A program made the translations under genes and the position numbers. A stretch of DNA of 64,000 bases from Comamonadaceae bacterium (GTDB taxonomy: Bacteria; Pseudomonadota; Gammaproteobacteria; Burkholderiales; Burkholderiaceae_C). The notes beneath the pieces were generated by a model. It was given only the letters and a program-made list of their open reading frames with translations, did no database searches and was not told the origin of the DNA. Positions 51,815 through 62,390 of the stretch are shown piece by piece (positions within the stretch are counted from its first letter, which is position 1; every line of letters begins with the position of its first letter). Location: the NCBI GenBank assembly GCA_947478725.1, contig CANJWZ010000001.1, positions 1 to 64,000 of the forward strand, in the 5' to 3' direction.

Positions 51815-52911
51815 GCTGACGGCCCCCCGGTTTTAGCCGGCTTGTCCAGCGACCTGCCATGCTCGGGCGACGGCCACAAGCCGCGTGGCCGCATCAGCAT
51901 GATGGTGATCATGGCCAGCGCAATCAGCAGCTGGCGCAAGATGGCCGCGTCAAGCCGGCCGTCGGTCATGGTTTGCAGTGGTCCGGCAACATGGCGCAAG
52001 ACCTCGGGCAAAGCAGCCAGCAACAAGGCCCCCAAAATCACCCCCGGCAAATAACCAATACCGCCCAGCACCACCATGGCCACAATCATGACCGACTCCA
52101 TCAGGCTGAACGATTCGGGTGACACAAAGCCCTGAAAAGCCGCAAACATGGCACCCGACACGCCGCCAAACGTGGCACCCATGCCAAAAGCCAGCAGCTT
52201 GAGGTTGCGGGTGTTGATGCCCATGGCCTTGGCGGCAATTTCGTCTTCGCGGATGGCCATCCAGGCGCGGCCAATGCGGGAATTTTCCAGGCGGTGGCAA
52301 ATGACGACAGACACAATCACCAGCGCCAGAAACAAGTAGTAATACATCGATACCGAGTTGAACGTGATGCCCAAAAAGGTATGGTCTTTGCCGAGGTCAA
52401 AACCAAAAAACGTGATCGCATCAATCCGGTCGATGCCCTTGGGGCCGTTGGTGATGTTGATCGGCCGGTCCAGGTTGTTCAAAAACACGCGGATGATTTC
52501 ACCAAAGCCCAAAGTGACAATCGCCAGGTAGTCACCGCGCAGCTTGAGGGTCGGAGCGCCCAGCATGATGCCAAACAGCCCCGCCAAAGCAGCCGCCAGC
52601 GGTATGGTCAGCCAGATCGGCAGATGCAGGCCATTCGGGAAATTCTCGGCAATATAAGGAAAGGCCTCTGCCAGATGTGGTGAGCCCAGCAACGCTGACA
52701 GATAAGCGCCCACGGCAAAAAACGCGACATAGCCCAGGTCCAGCAAGCCTGCGTAGCCGACCACAATGTTCAGGCCCAGGGCCAGCAGCACGTACAGCAG
52801 CGCCATGTCGACAATGCGTACCCAGGCGTTGCCGCCCTGCTGGAGCAGCAAGGGCAGCACCAAAAGCGCAGCGGCGACAGCCAGGAAGGTGATGAGTTTG
52901 TTGGGTTTCAT
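51811..52911 (-). CDS. livM: Branched-chain amino acid ABC transporter permease LivM
   Basis: The product is a 366 aa membrane protein. The GLNIVVGYAGLLDLGYVAFFAVGAY segment (about 46-70, cut) is the LivM/LivH signature. EAA-like loop GRAWMAIREDEIAAKAMGIN near 224-243 follows. Order in the operon is livH, livM, livG, livF. Confidence 0.93.
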   Translation of the reverse strand: MKPNKLITFLAVAAALLVLPLLLQQGGNAWVRIVDMALLYVLLALGLNIVVGYAGLLDLGYVAFFAVGAYLSALLGSPHLAEAFPYIAENFPNGLHLPIWLTIPLAAALAGLFGIMLGAPTLKLRGDYLAIVTLGFGEIIRVFLNNLDRPINITNGPKGIDRIDAITFFGFDLGKDHTFLGITFNSVSMYYYLFLALVIVSVVICHRLENSRIGRAWMAIREDEIAAKAMGINTRNLKLLAFGMGATFGGVSGAMFAAFQGFVSPESFSLMESVMIVAMVVLGGIGYLPGVILGALLLAALPEVLRHVAGPLQTMTDGRLDAAILRQLLIALAMITIMLMRPRGLWPSPEHGRSLDKPAKTGGPSA

Positions 52912-52929
52912 GTTGTTGTCTTTCCCGCA

Positions 52930-53859
52930 TCAAGCCCGGTCGGCCACACGCTCGCCAAGCAGGCCAGAGGGCCTCAGCGTCAGCACAAAAATCAGCACGA
53001 TGAAGGCAAAAATGTCGCTGTACTGGCTGCCCAGAACGTCTCCGGTCAGGGGCCCGATATAGCCGGCCCCAATCGACTCGATCAGGCCCAGCAAAATACC
53101 GCCAAGCACAGCCCCACCGAGATTGCCGATACCACCGAACACGGCCGCGGTGAACGCCTTCAGGCCCGGCAGAAAGCCCATGGCGTGCTGCACCGTGCCG
53201 TAGTTGGAGGCATACATCACGCCAGCCAGCGCTGCCAACAGCGCGCCAATGATGAAGGTGGCAGAAATAACCGTGTCGGGCCGCACGCCCATCAGCGCGG
53301 CCACGCGCGGGTTCTCGGCCGTGGCGCGCATGGCGCGGCCCAGCCGGGTGTAATGCACCAGCCACATCAGCACCGCCAGTGACACCGCTGTGGCACCAAG
53401 GATAAAAATCTGCGTGACAGTGATCACCGCGCCAGCAAACTCATAGGGTTCTGACGGCAGCAGCGTGGGATAGGACTTGTAGTTGGGCTTCCAGATGATC
53501 ATGGCCAGCGTTTGCAGCAGCAGCGACATGCCAATAGCCGTGATCAGCGGGGCCAGCTTGGGCGCATTGCGCAGCGGCCGGTAGGCCACTTTTTCAATCA
53601 CAAAGTTCAGCGAGCCGCACACCACAAACGCAATCAGCAGCGACACCAGCAAAATCACCCAACCGGCTGTGCCCGGCATGGACGACTGCATCAGTCCGAT
53701 GATGGTCCAACTGGTCAGGGCGCCGATCATCAGCACTTCACCGTGCGCGAAATTGATCAGATTGATGATGCCGTACACCATGGTGTAGCCGAGTGCGATC
53801 AGGGCATACATGCTGCCCAGAACCAGACCGTTGATGATCTGCTGCAGAAATACGTCCAT
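52930..53859 (-). CDS. livH: Branched-chain amino acid ABC transporter permease LivH
   Basis: The product is a 309 aa membrane protein starting MDVFLQQIINGLVLGSMYALIA, the usual LivH start (GxxLGSMYALIALGYTMVYG). First gene of the liv operon in the window; no liv binding-protein gene (livJ/K) is next to it, so the binding protein must be encoded elsewhere. An upstream gap of 160 bp separates it from rarA. Confidence 0.93.
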   Translation of the reverse strand: MDVFLQQIINGLVLGSMYALIALGYTMVYGIINLINFAHGEVLMIGALTSWTIIGLMQSSMPGTAGWVILLVSLLIAFVVCGSLNFVIEKVAYRPLRNAPKLAPLITAIGMSLLLQTLAMIIWKPNYKSYPTLLPSEPYEFAGAVITVTQIFILGATAVSLAVLMWLVHYTRLGRAMRATAENPRVAALMGVRPDTVISATFIIGALLAALAGVMYASNYGTVQHAMGFLPGLKAFTAAVFGGIGNLGGAVLGGILLGLIESIGAGYIGPLTGDVLGSQYSDIFAFIVLIFVLTLRPSGLLGERVADRA

Positions 53860-54019
53860 GGTTTATCTCCCAATCATGCTCAAAACCAAAATTGTGTACG
53901 AAACTGGCGGCAAACAACTGGCCAGTTCTTGCTTGAGAGTGCATTGAAGCACACCAAGCGAGAATCGCGCCATCCCCGTGCATGAAGCGGGTCTAACCTT
54001 GGACTGGCCCGTAAAACTT

Positions 54020-55357
54020 TCAGCTTTGCAGGTTATTTTTAAGCTTCAGAGCGTTCAGCTTTTCAGCAATCTTGATTTCCAACCCGCGCGCCACCGGCCG
54101 GTAAAAGCCGGGCACCGCCATGCCTTCGGGAAAATAGTTTTCCCCTGCTGCGAAAGCATCTTCTTCGTTGTGGGCGTAGCGGTAGTTCTTGCCGTAGTCG
54201 AGCTCTTTCATGAGCTGGGTCGGTGCATTGCGCAGGTGCATGGGCACCGGGCGCGTGCCCTCTTTTTTGATCAGTGCTTTGGCCTCGTTAAAGGCCTTGT
54301 AAACCGCGTTCGATTTGGGTGCCACTGCCAGGTAAATCACGCATTCAGCCAGTGCCAGCTCACCTTCAGGCGAGCCCAGGCGTTCGTACACATCGGCGGC
54401 GGCGACGGCCAGGGTCAAAGCGCGCGGATCGGCCAGGCCAATGTCTTCACTGGCCATGCGGATCAGTCGGCGTGCCAGGTATTTGGGCTCTGCACCACCA
54501 TCGAGCATGCGCATGAACCAGTACAGGGCAGCGTCCGGGTCAGAGCCACGCACGGATTTGTGCAGGGCTGAAATCGTGTCGTAGAACTGCTCGCCGCCCT
54601 TGTCGTAGCGACGCATTTTTTCACCCAGCACGGTCATCAGCCAGGCATCGGTCACGTCTGTGATGGACCCGAGCTTGTCATTGCCAGCGGCCACGGCCAA
54701 CGATTCGAGCGTGTTCAGCAGCCGCCGCGCATCGCCATCGGCATAGGCCACCAATCGATCAACTGCGTCATCAGCTATGCTTTCAATAGCTGCCAGGGCA
54801 TGATTTTGAAGGGCTACAGCCACTATTTTCTTCAGGTCTGGCTCAGACAAGGGTTGCAGCACGTAGACCGCCGCACGCGACAGCAAAGCCGAGTTGACTT
54901 CAAACGAGGGGTTTTCAGTGGTCGCGCCAATAAAGGTGAAAAGCCCGCTTTCAACATGCGGCAAAAAAGCATCTTGCTGGCTTTTGTTGAAACGGTGGAC
55001 CTCGTCAACAAACACGATGGTGCGTTTGCCGCTCCCATCGCCCATGCCGCCGCCCTGCCCGAGCCAGACATTGGCCTGCTCCACCGCTTCACGAATGTCT
55101 TTGACGCCGCCCAGCACCGCCGACATGGTGATGAAATGGGCATCAAAGCTGCTGGCCATGAGCCGGGCGATGGTGGTTTTGCCCACACCCGGCGGCCCCC
55201 ACAAAATGCAGCTGTGCGGCTGACCCGATTCAAACGCGATCCGCAGCGGCATGCCTTCACCCAGCAGGTGCTGCTGGCCGATGACGTCACCCAGCGTTTG
55301 CGGACGCAGACGCTCAGCCAGGGGAATATTTATTTTTTTCGCCGCGCCTGTAGCCAT
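54020..55357 (-). CDS. rarA: Replication-associated recombination protein A (RarA/MgsA)
   Basis: The product is a 445 aa AAA+ ATPase. Walker A GPPGVGKTT is at 54-62, followed by the IVFVDEVHRFNKSQQD segment (Walker B) near 115-130, and sensor regions ENPSFEVNSALLSRA near 149-163. The C-terminal tetramerisation part is complete. It acts at stalled replication forks and binds SSB. A dispersed repeat (copy 5) lies within the coding sequence at 54774-54791. lolA is next upstream in the same operon direction. Confidence 0.94.
   Translation of the reverse strand: MATGAAKKINIPLAERLRPQTLGDVIGQQHLLGEGMPLRIAFESGQPHSCILWGPPGVGKTTIARLMASSFDAHFITMSAVLGGVKDIREAVEQANVWLGQGGGMGDGSGKRTIVFVDEVHRFNKSQQDAFLPHVESGLFTFIGATTENPSFEVNSALLSRAAVYVLQPLSEPDLKKIVAVALQNHALAAIESIADDAVDRLVAYADGDARRLLNTLESLAVAAGNDKLGSITDVTDAWLMTVLGEKMRRYDKGGEQFYDTISALHKSVRGSDPDAALYWFMRMLDGGAEPKYLARRLIRMASEDIGLADPRALTLAVAAADVYERLGSPEGELALAECVIYLAVAPKSNAVYKAFNEAKALIKKEGTRPVPMHLRNAPTQLMKELDYGKNYRYAHNEEDAFAAGENYFPEGMAVPGFYRPVARGLEIKIAEKLNALKLKNNLQS
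54774..54791 (-). repeat. Dispersed 18-nt repeat core, copy 5 (inside rarA)
   Basis: Read on the reverse strand this is AGCTATTGAAAGCATAGC. The AGCT...TGA...ATAGC pattern is shared with copies 1-4, but here within a conserved gene, where it encodes AAIESIA, so this could be chance. Confidence 0.3.
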
Positions 55358-55379
55358 GTCTGCAAAAGTGACGTGTCAG

Positions 55380-56075
55380 TTACTGACGGCTGACATCCGC
55401 ACCAGCAGGTGGCTTGAACTGAAAGCTGGCGGCGGCCAGGGCCGGGTTGACTTCAAACTGGCTGAAGGTCATCACCGAGCGCTGACCAAAGCTGTCGAGA
55501 ATCTCCAGCGCAGCCAATTCAATGCCGTTGCCAGTGGTTTTCAGACCCACAACAATGCTTTGCAGTTGGCCGTCTTTGGTTTTTGGCACGGCTTGCACCC
55601 ACTGCAAACCCTCTTTCAGACCCGGCTTTTCAGGCACGGCGGTCAGCGCGAAATCAGCCTGCAAGCCTTTGAGGTCAGCCGCCGCGGCAATCACGGCTGC
55701 CGGTGTGCCATTGAGCACTTGCGCCAATTTGCGGGCGGTGACCTGGTTCAGGTCCAGGTCGTGCAGCCACAGCGTCTGGCCGTCTGAAACGATGGCTTGC
55801 TCAAACGGTTTTTTGTACAAAAACCTGAACCGGTTGGGCCGCAAAAACTCGAACGTGCCGCTGGAGGTTTTGGTTTTGGGCGTTTGCCCCTCTTTGGCCG
55901 GGCTGGTGACGACCTGGCTGAAGGCCGCGCGGCCACTTTTTGTGTTTTTAACGAAGTTTTCGAGGTCTTTGAGCCCTGTATCGCCCTGTTCCTGTGCGCC
56001 AGCAGCCACAGAAATAACAGCCATGATCAAAGCCAGAAAATACCTTGGAAAAGAAAAATTGACGGTTGGACGCAT
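55380..56075 (-). CDS. lolA: Outer-membrane lipoprotein carrier protein LolA
   Basis: A start at 56075 gives 231 aa with a signal peptide of about 28 residues (ending ISVAAGAQ). Starting at 56117 instead would overlap the ftsK stop by an ATGA, so translational coupling with a 14 residue longer N-terminus is possible. LolA features: SGTFEFLRPNRFRFLYKKPFEQ (cut), SDGQTLWLHDLDLNQVT. It ferries lipoproteins across the periplasm from LolCDE; lolC/lolD are at 4067-6088. It lies between ftsK and rarA, a typical order. Confidence 0.9.
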   Translation of the reverse strand: MRPTVNFSFPRYFLALIMAVISVAAGAQEQGDTGLKDLENFVKNTKSGRAAFSQVVTSPAKEGQTPKTKTSSGTFEFLRPNRFRFLYKKPFEQAIVSDGQTLWLHDLDLNQVTARKLAQVLNGTPAAVIAAAADLKGLQADFALTAVPEKPGLKEGLQWVQAVPKTKDGQLQSIVVGLKTTGNGIELAALEILDSFGQRSVMTFSQFEVNPALAAASFQFKPPAGADVSRQ

Positions 56076-56113
56076 TCTGAAAGTATCCCGGCGAATTGAC
56101 GCAGCTCTTGTCA

Positions 56114-58459
56114 TCATTCAGCCCGCGCGGGCACCAGAATTTCACGCTGACCGCTGCCTGACATGGCGCTGATGAGCCCGGCTTTTTCCATCTCTTCGAG
56201 CATGCGGGCAGAGCGGTTATAGCCAATTTTCAAATGCCGCTGAACCAGTGAAATCGACGCCTTGCGGTTTTTCAAAACCACCTCCACCGCCTGGTCATAC
56301 ATCGGGTCTTTGTCGCCACCTGCCTCGCTCAGGTCGCCGCCCAGGTCGCCGCCCTCACCATCGGCAACGCCGCCCTCCAGCACGCCGTCGATGTAGTTGG
56401 GTTCGCCCTGCTCTTTCAGGTAGCCCACCACGCGGTGGACCTCTTCGTCGCTGACAAACGCGCCATGCACACGAATCGGGAAACCGGTGCCACTGGGCAT
56501 GTACAGCATGTCACCCATGCCCAGCAAGGCTTCGGCACCCATCTGGTCCAGTATGGTGCGGCTGTCAATTTTGCTGCTGACCTGAAACGACAGACGCGTC
56601 GGAATGTTGGCCTTGATCAGGCCGGTGATGACGTCCACGCTTGGGCGCTGGGTGGCCAGGATCAAATGAATGCCGGCGGCGCGGGCTTTTTGCGCCAGCC
56701 GGGCAATCAGCTCTTCAATTTTTTTGCCCACCACCATCATCAGGTCGGCCAGCTCGTCAATCACCACCACGATGTAAGGCAAGCGCTCCAGTGGCTCGGG
56801 CTGGTCAGGCGTCAGGCTGAACGGGTTGCCAATCATCTCGCCCCTGGCCTTGGCGTCGTCGATTTTGACGTTGTAGCCCGCCAGGTTGCGCACGCCCATC
56901 TTGCTCATCAGCTTGTAGCGCTTTTCCATCTCGGCGACGCACCAGTTCAGGCCGTGCGCAGCCTGGCGCATGTCGGTCACCACCGGGCACAACAAATGTG
57001 GAATCCCTTCATAGACACTCATTTCCAGCATCTTGGGGTCGATCAGCAAGAGCCGCACGTCTCGGGCGTCGGCCTTGTAGAGCAGGCTCAAAATCATGGC
57101 GTTGATACCGACTGATTTGCCCGAGCCGGTGGTGCCCGCCACCAGACAGTGCGGCATTTTGGCCAGGTCTGCCACCACCGCATGGCCTGCAATGTCTTTG
57201 CCCAGGCCCATGGTGAGCAGGCTTTTGGCCTCGTTATAAACCTGCGAGCCCAAAATTTCGCTGAGCTTGATGGACTGGCGCTTGGCGTTTGGCAGTTCAA
57301 GAGCCATCAGGTTTTTACCCGGAATGGTTTCAATCACGCGGATGGACACCAGGCTGAGCGCCCGCGCCAGGTCCTTGGCCAGGCCGACCACCTGCGAGCC
57401 TTTCACCCCTGTGGCGGGCTCAATCTCATAGCGGGTAATCACCGGGCCCGGTGCGGCTGCCACCACGCGCACATCGACGCCAAAGTCCTTGAGTTTTTTC
57501 TCAATCAAGCGCGAGGTCATCTCCAGCGTTTCTGGGGCCACGCCCTCCTGCCTTGACGTGGCACCGTCGAGCAGGTCCACCTGCGGCAGCTTGGAATCGG
57601 GCATGTCCTTGAACAGCGGCTTTTGCCGTTCCTTGATGACGCGCTCGCTTTTCGGAATTTCAACGAAGCTCGGCTCAATCAGCACTGGCACCGGATGATG
57701 TTCTTCAATATCGATGCGCTCGTCCTGCAAGGTTGCTTCACGCTCCATGGCGGCTTTTTTACCCACAGCAAGGTCTTCGGCCATCTCGCGCTTTTCGCGT
57801 CGTGAATCGATCAGGTTGCTGATCCATTCGCCCAGGCGCTGGGCCGCTTGTGCCCAGGAAAAACCAAACACCAGGGATGCTGCCATCACACCCACCACAA
57901 TCATCACCAGCCCAGAGCCCGCAAAGCCCAGCCACTTGACCCCCGCCCCACCCACCAGGTAACCGAGCGCACCTCCCGCATGGTCTGGCAGATGCGCTTC
58001 AAAACGGTACAAACGCGACCATTCAAGCCCCGTGCTGGCGATCATCAGCAAGACCAATCCCAGCCAGAATTTGAGGCGGCTGTTCGCTGCAACAGCTGCG
58101 CTGTGGGGGGCCTCAGCCCTCAACCAGCGCGCCAGCGATGCCAGCCAACTTGACACACCCGCCGCCAGCAACCACCAGACTGAAAAACCGAGCAAAAAAT
58201 AGCTTGCATCTGCCAGATAAGCGCCCAGCTTGCCGCCCCAGTTGTGCGCGGCGACCTGCACGGCGCCCAATTCTTGGGCATTTCCAGAGGTGGACCAGGC
58301 GCCATCTTGCGCCGAGTAACTGACCAGCGCCAGCAGCCAGAACATCAGTCCCAGAGCCCCTGCAACCAGTCCCAGCTCATGGGCAAAGCGCCTCAAGCCG
58401 CCCGGCGATGTGGCGGTTTGGTTATTTTGCGTACTGAGTGTGTCTAAAGAGTAAGTCAT
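56114..58459 (-). CDS. ftsK: DNA translocase FtsK
   Basis: The product has 781 aa. The N-terminus has about four to five membrane helices (residues 25-215), then a linker with charged stretches, a translocase motor with Walker [10 protein letters not shown] near 435, Walker [13 protein letters not shown] near 525, and a C-terminal winged-helix gamma domain (715-775) recognising KOPS. It coordinates chromosome dimer resolution with division at the septum. Short linker, as in many betaproteobacteria. The product is followed by lolA. Confidence 0.95.
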   Translation of the reverse strand: MTYSLDTLSTQNNQTATSPGGLRRFAHELGLVAGALGLMFWLLALVSYSAQDGAWSTSGNAQELGAVQVAAHNWGGKLGAYLADASYFLLGFSVWWLLAAGVSSWLASLARWLRAEAPHSAAVAANSRLKFWLGLVLLMIASTGLEWSRLYRFEAHLPDHAGGALGYLVGGAGVKWLGFAGSGLVMIVVGVMAASLVFGFSWAQAAQRLGEWISNLIDSRREKREMAEDLAVGKKAAMEREATLQDERIDIEEHHPVPVLIEPSFVEIPKSERVIKERQKPLFKDMPDSKLPQVDLLDGATSRQEGVAPETLEMTSRLIEKKLKDFGVDVRVVAAAPGPVITRYEIEPATGVKGSQVVGLAKDLARALSLVSIRVIETIPGKNLMALELPNAKRQSIKLSEILGSQVYNEAKSLLTMGLGKDIAGHAVVADLAKMPHCLVAGTTGSGKSVGINAMILSLLYKADARDVRLLLIDPKMLEMSVYEGIPHLLCPVVTDMRQAAHGLNWCVAEMEKRYKLMSKMGVRNLAGYNVKIDDAKARGEMIGNPFSLTPDQPEPLERLPYIVVVIDELADLMMVVGKKIEELIARLAQKARAAGIHLILATQRPSVDVITGLIKANIPTRLSFQVSSKIDSRTILDQMGAEALLGMGDMLYMPSGTGFPIRVHGAFVSDEEVHRVVGYLKEQGEPNYIDGVLEGGVADGEGGDLGGDLSEAGGDKDPMYDQAVEVVLKNRKASISLVQRHLKIGYNRSARMLEEMEKAGLISAMSGSGQREILVPARAE

Positions 58460-58512
58460 AGGCTGCTTCAGAGCTTAACGCAGATGAACCGCCCGATGCG
58501 CTACGGGGATCA

Positions 58513-59190
58513 CTATTCGAGCGTATTCAGCCGATTTTTGACGATCATGGAACCGTCCGGGTGGGTCACGATAAAACCGCGCTTTTGCAGGTCTTTCATC
58601 GCCCGGCTGACCATTTCGCGTGAGGCGCCGACCATCTTGGCCAGGTCCTTGCGCGACAACTTGTCCCGAATCACGGCATTGCCGTCCGCATCAACGACCG
58701 CAAATTCAAGCAAAGCCCTTGCCACACGGCCATACACGTCCATCAGCGAGAGGGATTCAATTTGACGGTTAGCTTGGCGCAAGCGCTGCACCAGCTTTTT
58801 CATGACAGCGTAAGCCACGGAAGAATTGTCCGGCAGGCAACGGGCAAACTCAAGCCGGCCCAAAACCAGCACGTCGGTTCTCACCAGGGCGCGAACCGTG
58901 GCTGAATGCGGCTCGTTGTCAATCAGGCTCATTTCGCCGATGTAGTCGCCAGGTTCCATGGTGGCCAAAATCGCCTCACGGCCGCGTGTGTCAGTGGTCA
59001 TCACGCGCGCGCGGCCCGTCAAAATGATGGCGAGCGAGTCTGATTTTTTGCCCTGCTCAACAATGGCCTGACCGCGTTTGAACCGGCACTTGACAGCAGC
59101 CTGTGCCAACGCTTCGGCCTGCCGGGCCGTAAGGGTAGAAAACAGCGGCACCCTGCGGATCAGTTCGAGATTGGTCGCCAAAATGGACAT
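58513..59190 (-). CDS. Crp/Fnr-family transcriptional regulator
   Basis: The product has 225 aa from the ATG at 59190, with AGGAG 6 nt upstream (ATG at 59193 has only 3 nt spacing). Residues 10-125 form a cyclic-nucleotide-binding domain (GDYIGEMSLIDNEPHSATVRA, cut), and residues 150-215 a Crp HTH (DLAKMVGASREMVSRAMKDL, cut). No iron-sulfur cysteines of Fnr are present, so it is not an oxygen sensor of that type. The effector is unknown. It lies between ftsK and trxB, and is divergent from trxB. Confidence 0.88.
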   Translation of the reverse strand: MSILATNLELIRRVPLFSTLTARQAEALAQAAVKCRFKRGQAIVEQGKKSDSLAIILTGRARVMTTDTRGREAILATMEPGDYIGEMSLIDNEPHSATVRALVRTDVLVLGRLEFARCLPDNSSVAYAVMKKLVQRLRQANRQIESLSLMDVYGRVARALLEFAVVDADGNAVIRDKLSRKDLAKMVGASREMVSRAMKDLQKRGFIVTHPDGSMIVKNRLNTLE

Positions 59191-59303
59191 CATTTACTCC
59201 TCTACCCTCTGGCAATTAGGACAAACTCAAATACCTACAATGAAAGGTGATGCCAGATTTGAAACGCGTTTTCCAGATCGAGCCCTGTTCGTACTTAGTT
59301 TAA

Positions 59304-60284
<981 letters not shown>

Positions 60285-60285
60285 C

Positions 60286-60309
60286 CCCGATTTGGACCTG
60301 TCGGGTTTT
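60286..60309 (+). terminator. Short terminator-like hairpin after trxB
   Basis: CCCGA (60286-60290) pairs with TCGGG (60301-60305) and four T follow. It shares bases with the rpmB -35 box at 60292-60297, so read-through or overlap of signals is possible. Confidence 0.4.
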
Positions 60310-60320
60310 CAGGCTATAAT
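60292..60320 (+). promoter_or_regulatory. Sigma-70 promoter of rpmB-rpmG
   Basis: TTGGAC (60292-60297) and a perfect TATAAT (60315-60320) are separated by 17 bp. The predicted transcript start is about 67 nt before the rpmB ATG (60394). Confidence 0.7.
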
Positions 60321-60393
60321 CTAAGGCTTCGCTGGAATTTGGCATGATTTGCCGCTTTTCACATCCCACTTTAATTTTTAACGGAGAGTGCTC

Positions 60394-60627
60394 ATGGCAC
60401 GCGTCTGTCAGGTAACGGGCAAAGGCCCAATGGTCGGAAACAACGTTTCCCATGCCAACAACAAAACCAAGCGCCGGTTTATGCCTAACCTGCAATACCG
60501 CCGCTTCTGGGTCGAGTCAGAAAACCGCTGGGTGCGTCTGCGCATCACCAGCGCGGGTCTGCGTTTGATCGACAAAAAAGGCATCGACGCGATCCTGGTG
60601 GATCTTCGTGCCCGTGGTGAAGTCTAA
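60394..60627 (+). CDS. rpmB: 50S ribosomal protein L28
   Basis: The product has 77 aa with the family start [26 protein letters not shown] (cut). The ATG at 60394 is preceded by GGAGAG. It is a component of the large ribosomal subunit. rpmG follows 23 bp downstream, which is the normal L28-L33 order. Confidence 0.96.
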   Translation: MARVCQVTGKGPMVGNNVSHANNKTKRRFMPNLQYRRFWVESENRWVRLRITSAGLRLIDKKGIDAILVDLRARGEV

Positions 60628-60650
60628 GTTCTGAATGAAGGAAAACAATC

Positions 60651-60818
60651 ATGGCTAAAGGCGCACGCGAAAAAATCAAGCTGGAATCAACTGCCGGCAC
60701 GGGTCACTTTTACACGACCACCAAAAACAAGAAAACCACGCCCGACAAAATGCTGATCATGAAATTTGATCCAAAAGCTCGCAAGCATGTGGAATACAAA
60801 GAAATCAAGCTGAAGTAA
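60651..60818 (+). CDS. rpmG: 50S ribosomal protein L33
   Basis: The product has 55 aa: start [20 protein letters not shown], end [10 protein letters not shown]. The features match L33. The gene lies downstream of rpmB within the same transcript and ends before an intrinsic terminator. Confidence 0.95.
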   Translation: MAKGAREKIKLESTAGTGHFYTTTKNKKTTPDKMLIMKFDPKARKHVEYKEIKLK

Positions 60819-60830
60819 TTCAGTCAAAAC

Positions 60831-60867
60831 AAAAAAGCCGCTGGCAGCAATGCGCAGCGGCTTTTTT
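60831..60867 (+). terminator. Intrinsic terminator after rpmG
   Basis: A run of A, GCCGCTG, a loop and CAGCGGC followed by six T form a strong hairpin. The A-tract upstream makes it usable in both directions, so it may also end the desaturase transcript. Confidence 0.85.
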
Positions 60868-60973
60868 GCGTCCAGTTTCCAGGCTATGCCGGCTGGGATC
60901 TGTTGACCTTCACATCGGCCAAAGAAAAAGCCGCCACAGCTCATGGCCGGGCGGCTTGTCAGAAGAAGAAGCC

Positions 60974-62173
60974 TCAGGCTCTGGCAGCGCGCAGTTTCAT
61001 GGAAAACTCGTTGAGCGCAGCGATACCGCTTTGCTCAGCGCGGTGGCACCAGCCCTGCAAGTCAACAGTCAGCTGCTCGCGCGAAGCGGACGTTGTGAGC
61101 CACATCTGACGCAGCTCTTCACGCATGATGACCATTTTGTCCAGCACCGGGTGGTCTGCTCTGGCTTGGGCCAGTTGCGGTTTGGCCGACGCTGGCACTT
61201 TGTCATCGTCGCGGTGCAACCAGCGGTTGGCGACGCGCAGGACGGATGCGTCCTCATTTTTAGATTTCAATGCTGCCACCTCAAGCCTGCCAGCATCCCG
61301 CATCGCGCGGGCAAAACCGGCCATCACCTCGTACCGGTGGGCAATCAATGCCTCGAGCGTTTTTTCATCGGCTACGGGCTGGATGCTGCCGAGTTGCAGT
61401 TTGGGCGGTACTTTTTTGACCTTGGCCAGACCCATCATTTCAAGCGCCCGGATGTAGCCCCAGCCAATGTCGAACTCGTAGGCTTTGACCGAGAACTTGG
61501 CCGACGTCGGGTAGGTGTGGTGATTGTTGTGCAATTCTTCACCACCGATCATGACGCCCCACGGCGAAATGTTGGTGCTGGCATCCGGTGCCTCAAAGTT
61601 GCGGTAACCCCAGTAGTGGCCAATGCCATTGATGATGCCGGCTGCTGTGACAGGAATCCAGACCATTTGAATCGCCCAGACGGTCAGACCGGCGGCGCCA
61701 AACAGCGCCAGGTCGATGATCATCATCAGGCCAACACCTTGCCAGCTGTAGCGGGTATAAAGGTTGCGCTCAATCCAGTCGTTGGGCGTGCCGTGGCCGT
61801 ACTTGGTCATGGTTTGCTTGTTTTTGCTTTCGGCGCGGTACAGCTCGGCACCTTGCCAGAAGACTTTCTTGATGCCATGCGCCTGCGGGCTGTGCGGGTC
61901 ATCTGCGGTTTCGCATTTTGCGTGGTGCTTGCGGTGGATGGACACCCACTCCTTGGTGACCTGACCGGTGCCCAGCCATAGCCAAAGACGGAAAAAATGG
62001 GACGGTATCGCATGCAGATCCATGGCCCGATGCGCCTGGTGGCGGTGCAGATAAATGGTCACACTGGCGATGGTGATGTGGGTCGTCACCAGTGCATACA
62101 AAATAATTTGCCACCAACTCGCAGCCAACAGTCCGTGCGCCAGCCAGTCCAGTGCGGCATCAAACAAGATCAT
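60974..62173 (-). CDS. Acyl-CoA/fatty acid desaturase (delta-9-type)
   Basis: The product has 399 aa. Three histidine boxes of membrane desaturases are present: HRHQAHR (43-49), HRKHH (80-84) and HNNHH (about 214-218), with membrane helices around them. It introduces a double bond into acyl chains with O2, adjusting membrane fluidity. The C-terminal 130 residues are a charged, helical extension that is longer than in many desaturases. It converges with rpmG. The 217 bp AT-rich gap upstream separates it from the methyltransferase gene. Confidence 0.9.
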   Translation of the reverse strand: MILFDAALDWLAHGLLAASWWQIILYALVTTHITIASVTIYLHRHQAHRAMDLHAIPSHFFRLWLWLGTGQVTKEWVSIHRKHHAKCETADDPHSPQAHGIKKVFWQGAELYRAESKNKQTMTKYGHGTPNDWIERNLYTRYSWQGVGLMMIIDLALFGAAGLTVWAIQMVWIPVTAAGIINGIGHYWGYRNFEAPDASTNISPWGVMIGGEELHNNHHTYPTSAKFSVKAYEFDIGWGYIRALEMMGLAKVKKVPPKLQLGSIQPVADEKTLEALIAHRYEVMAGFARAMRDAGRLEVAALKSKNEDASVLRVANRWLHRDDDKVPASAKPQLAQARADHPVLDKMVIMREELRQMWLTTSASREQLTVDLQGWCHRAEQSGIAALNEFSMKLRAARA

Positions 62174-62390
62174 AAGAATCCTTTAAACATTCCATCAATA
62201 CAAATAAGCGGGCCCTGCATGAAGTCTTATTCGGACGCCACCAGCTCATCTTGATCACAAACACCATTCTATGCCGATCAGTGCATAACGCCTAACTGGG
62301 TCCAGCAGCTTTTCAGCTGCTGCCAAAATGCCGATACTCACCTAAAAACCGTTAAATTTTGACTATTTGCTGTTATTTTTTATTAAAACA

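Noticed and set aside
51092..52054. 320-codon plus-strand frame across livG/livM
   Set aside because: Antisense to conserved transporter genes, with no motif.
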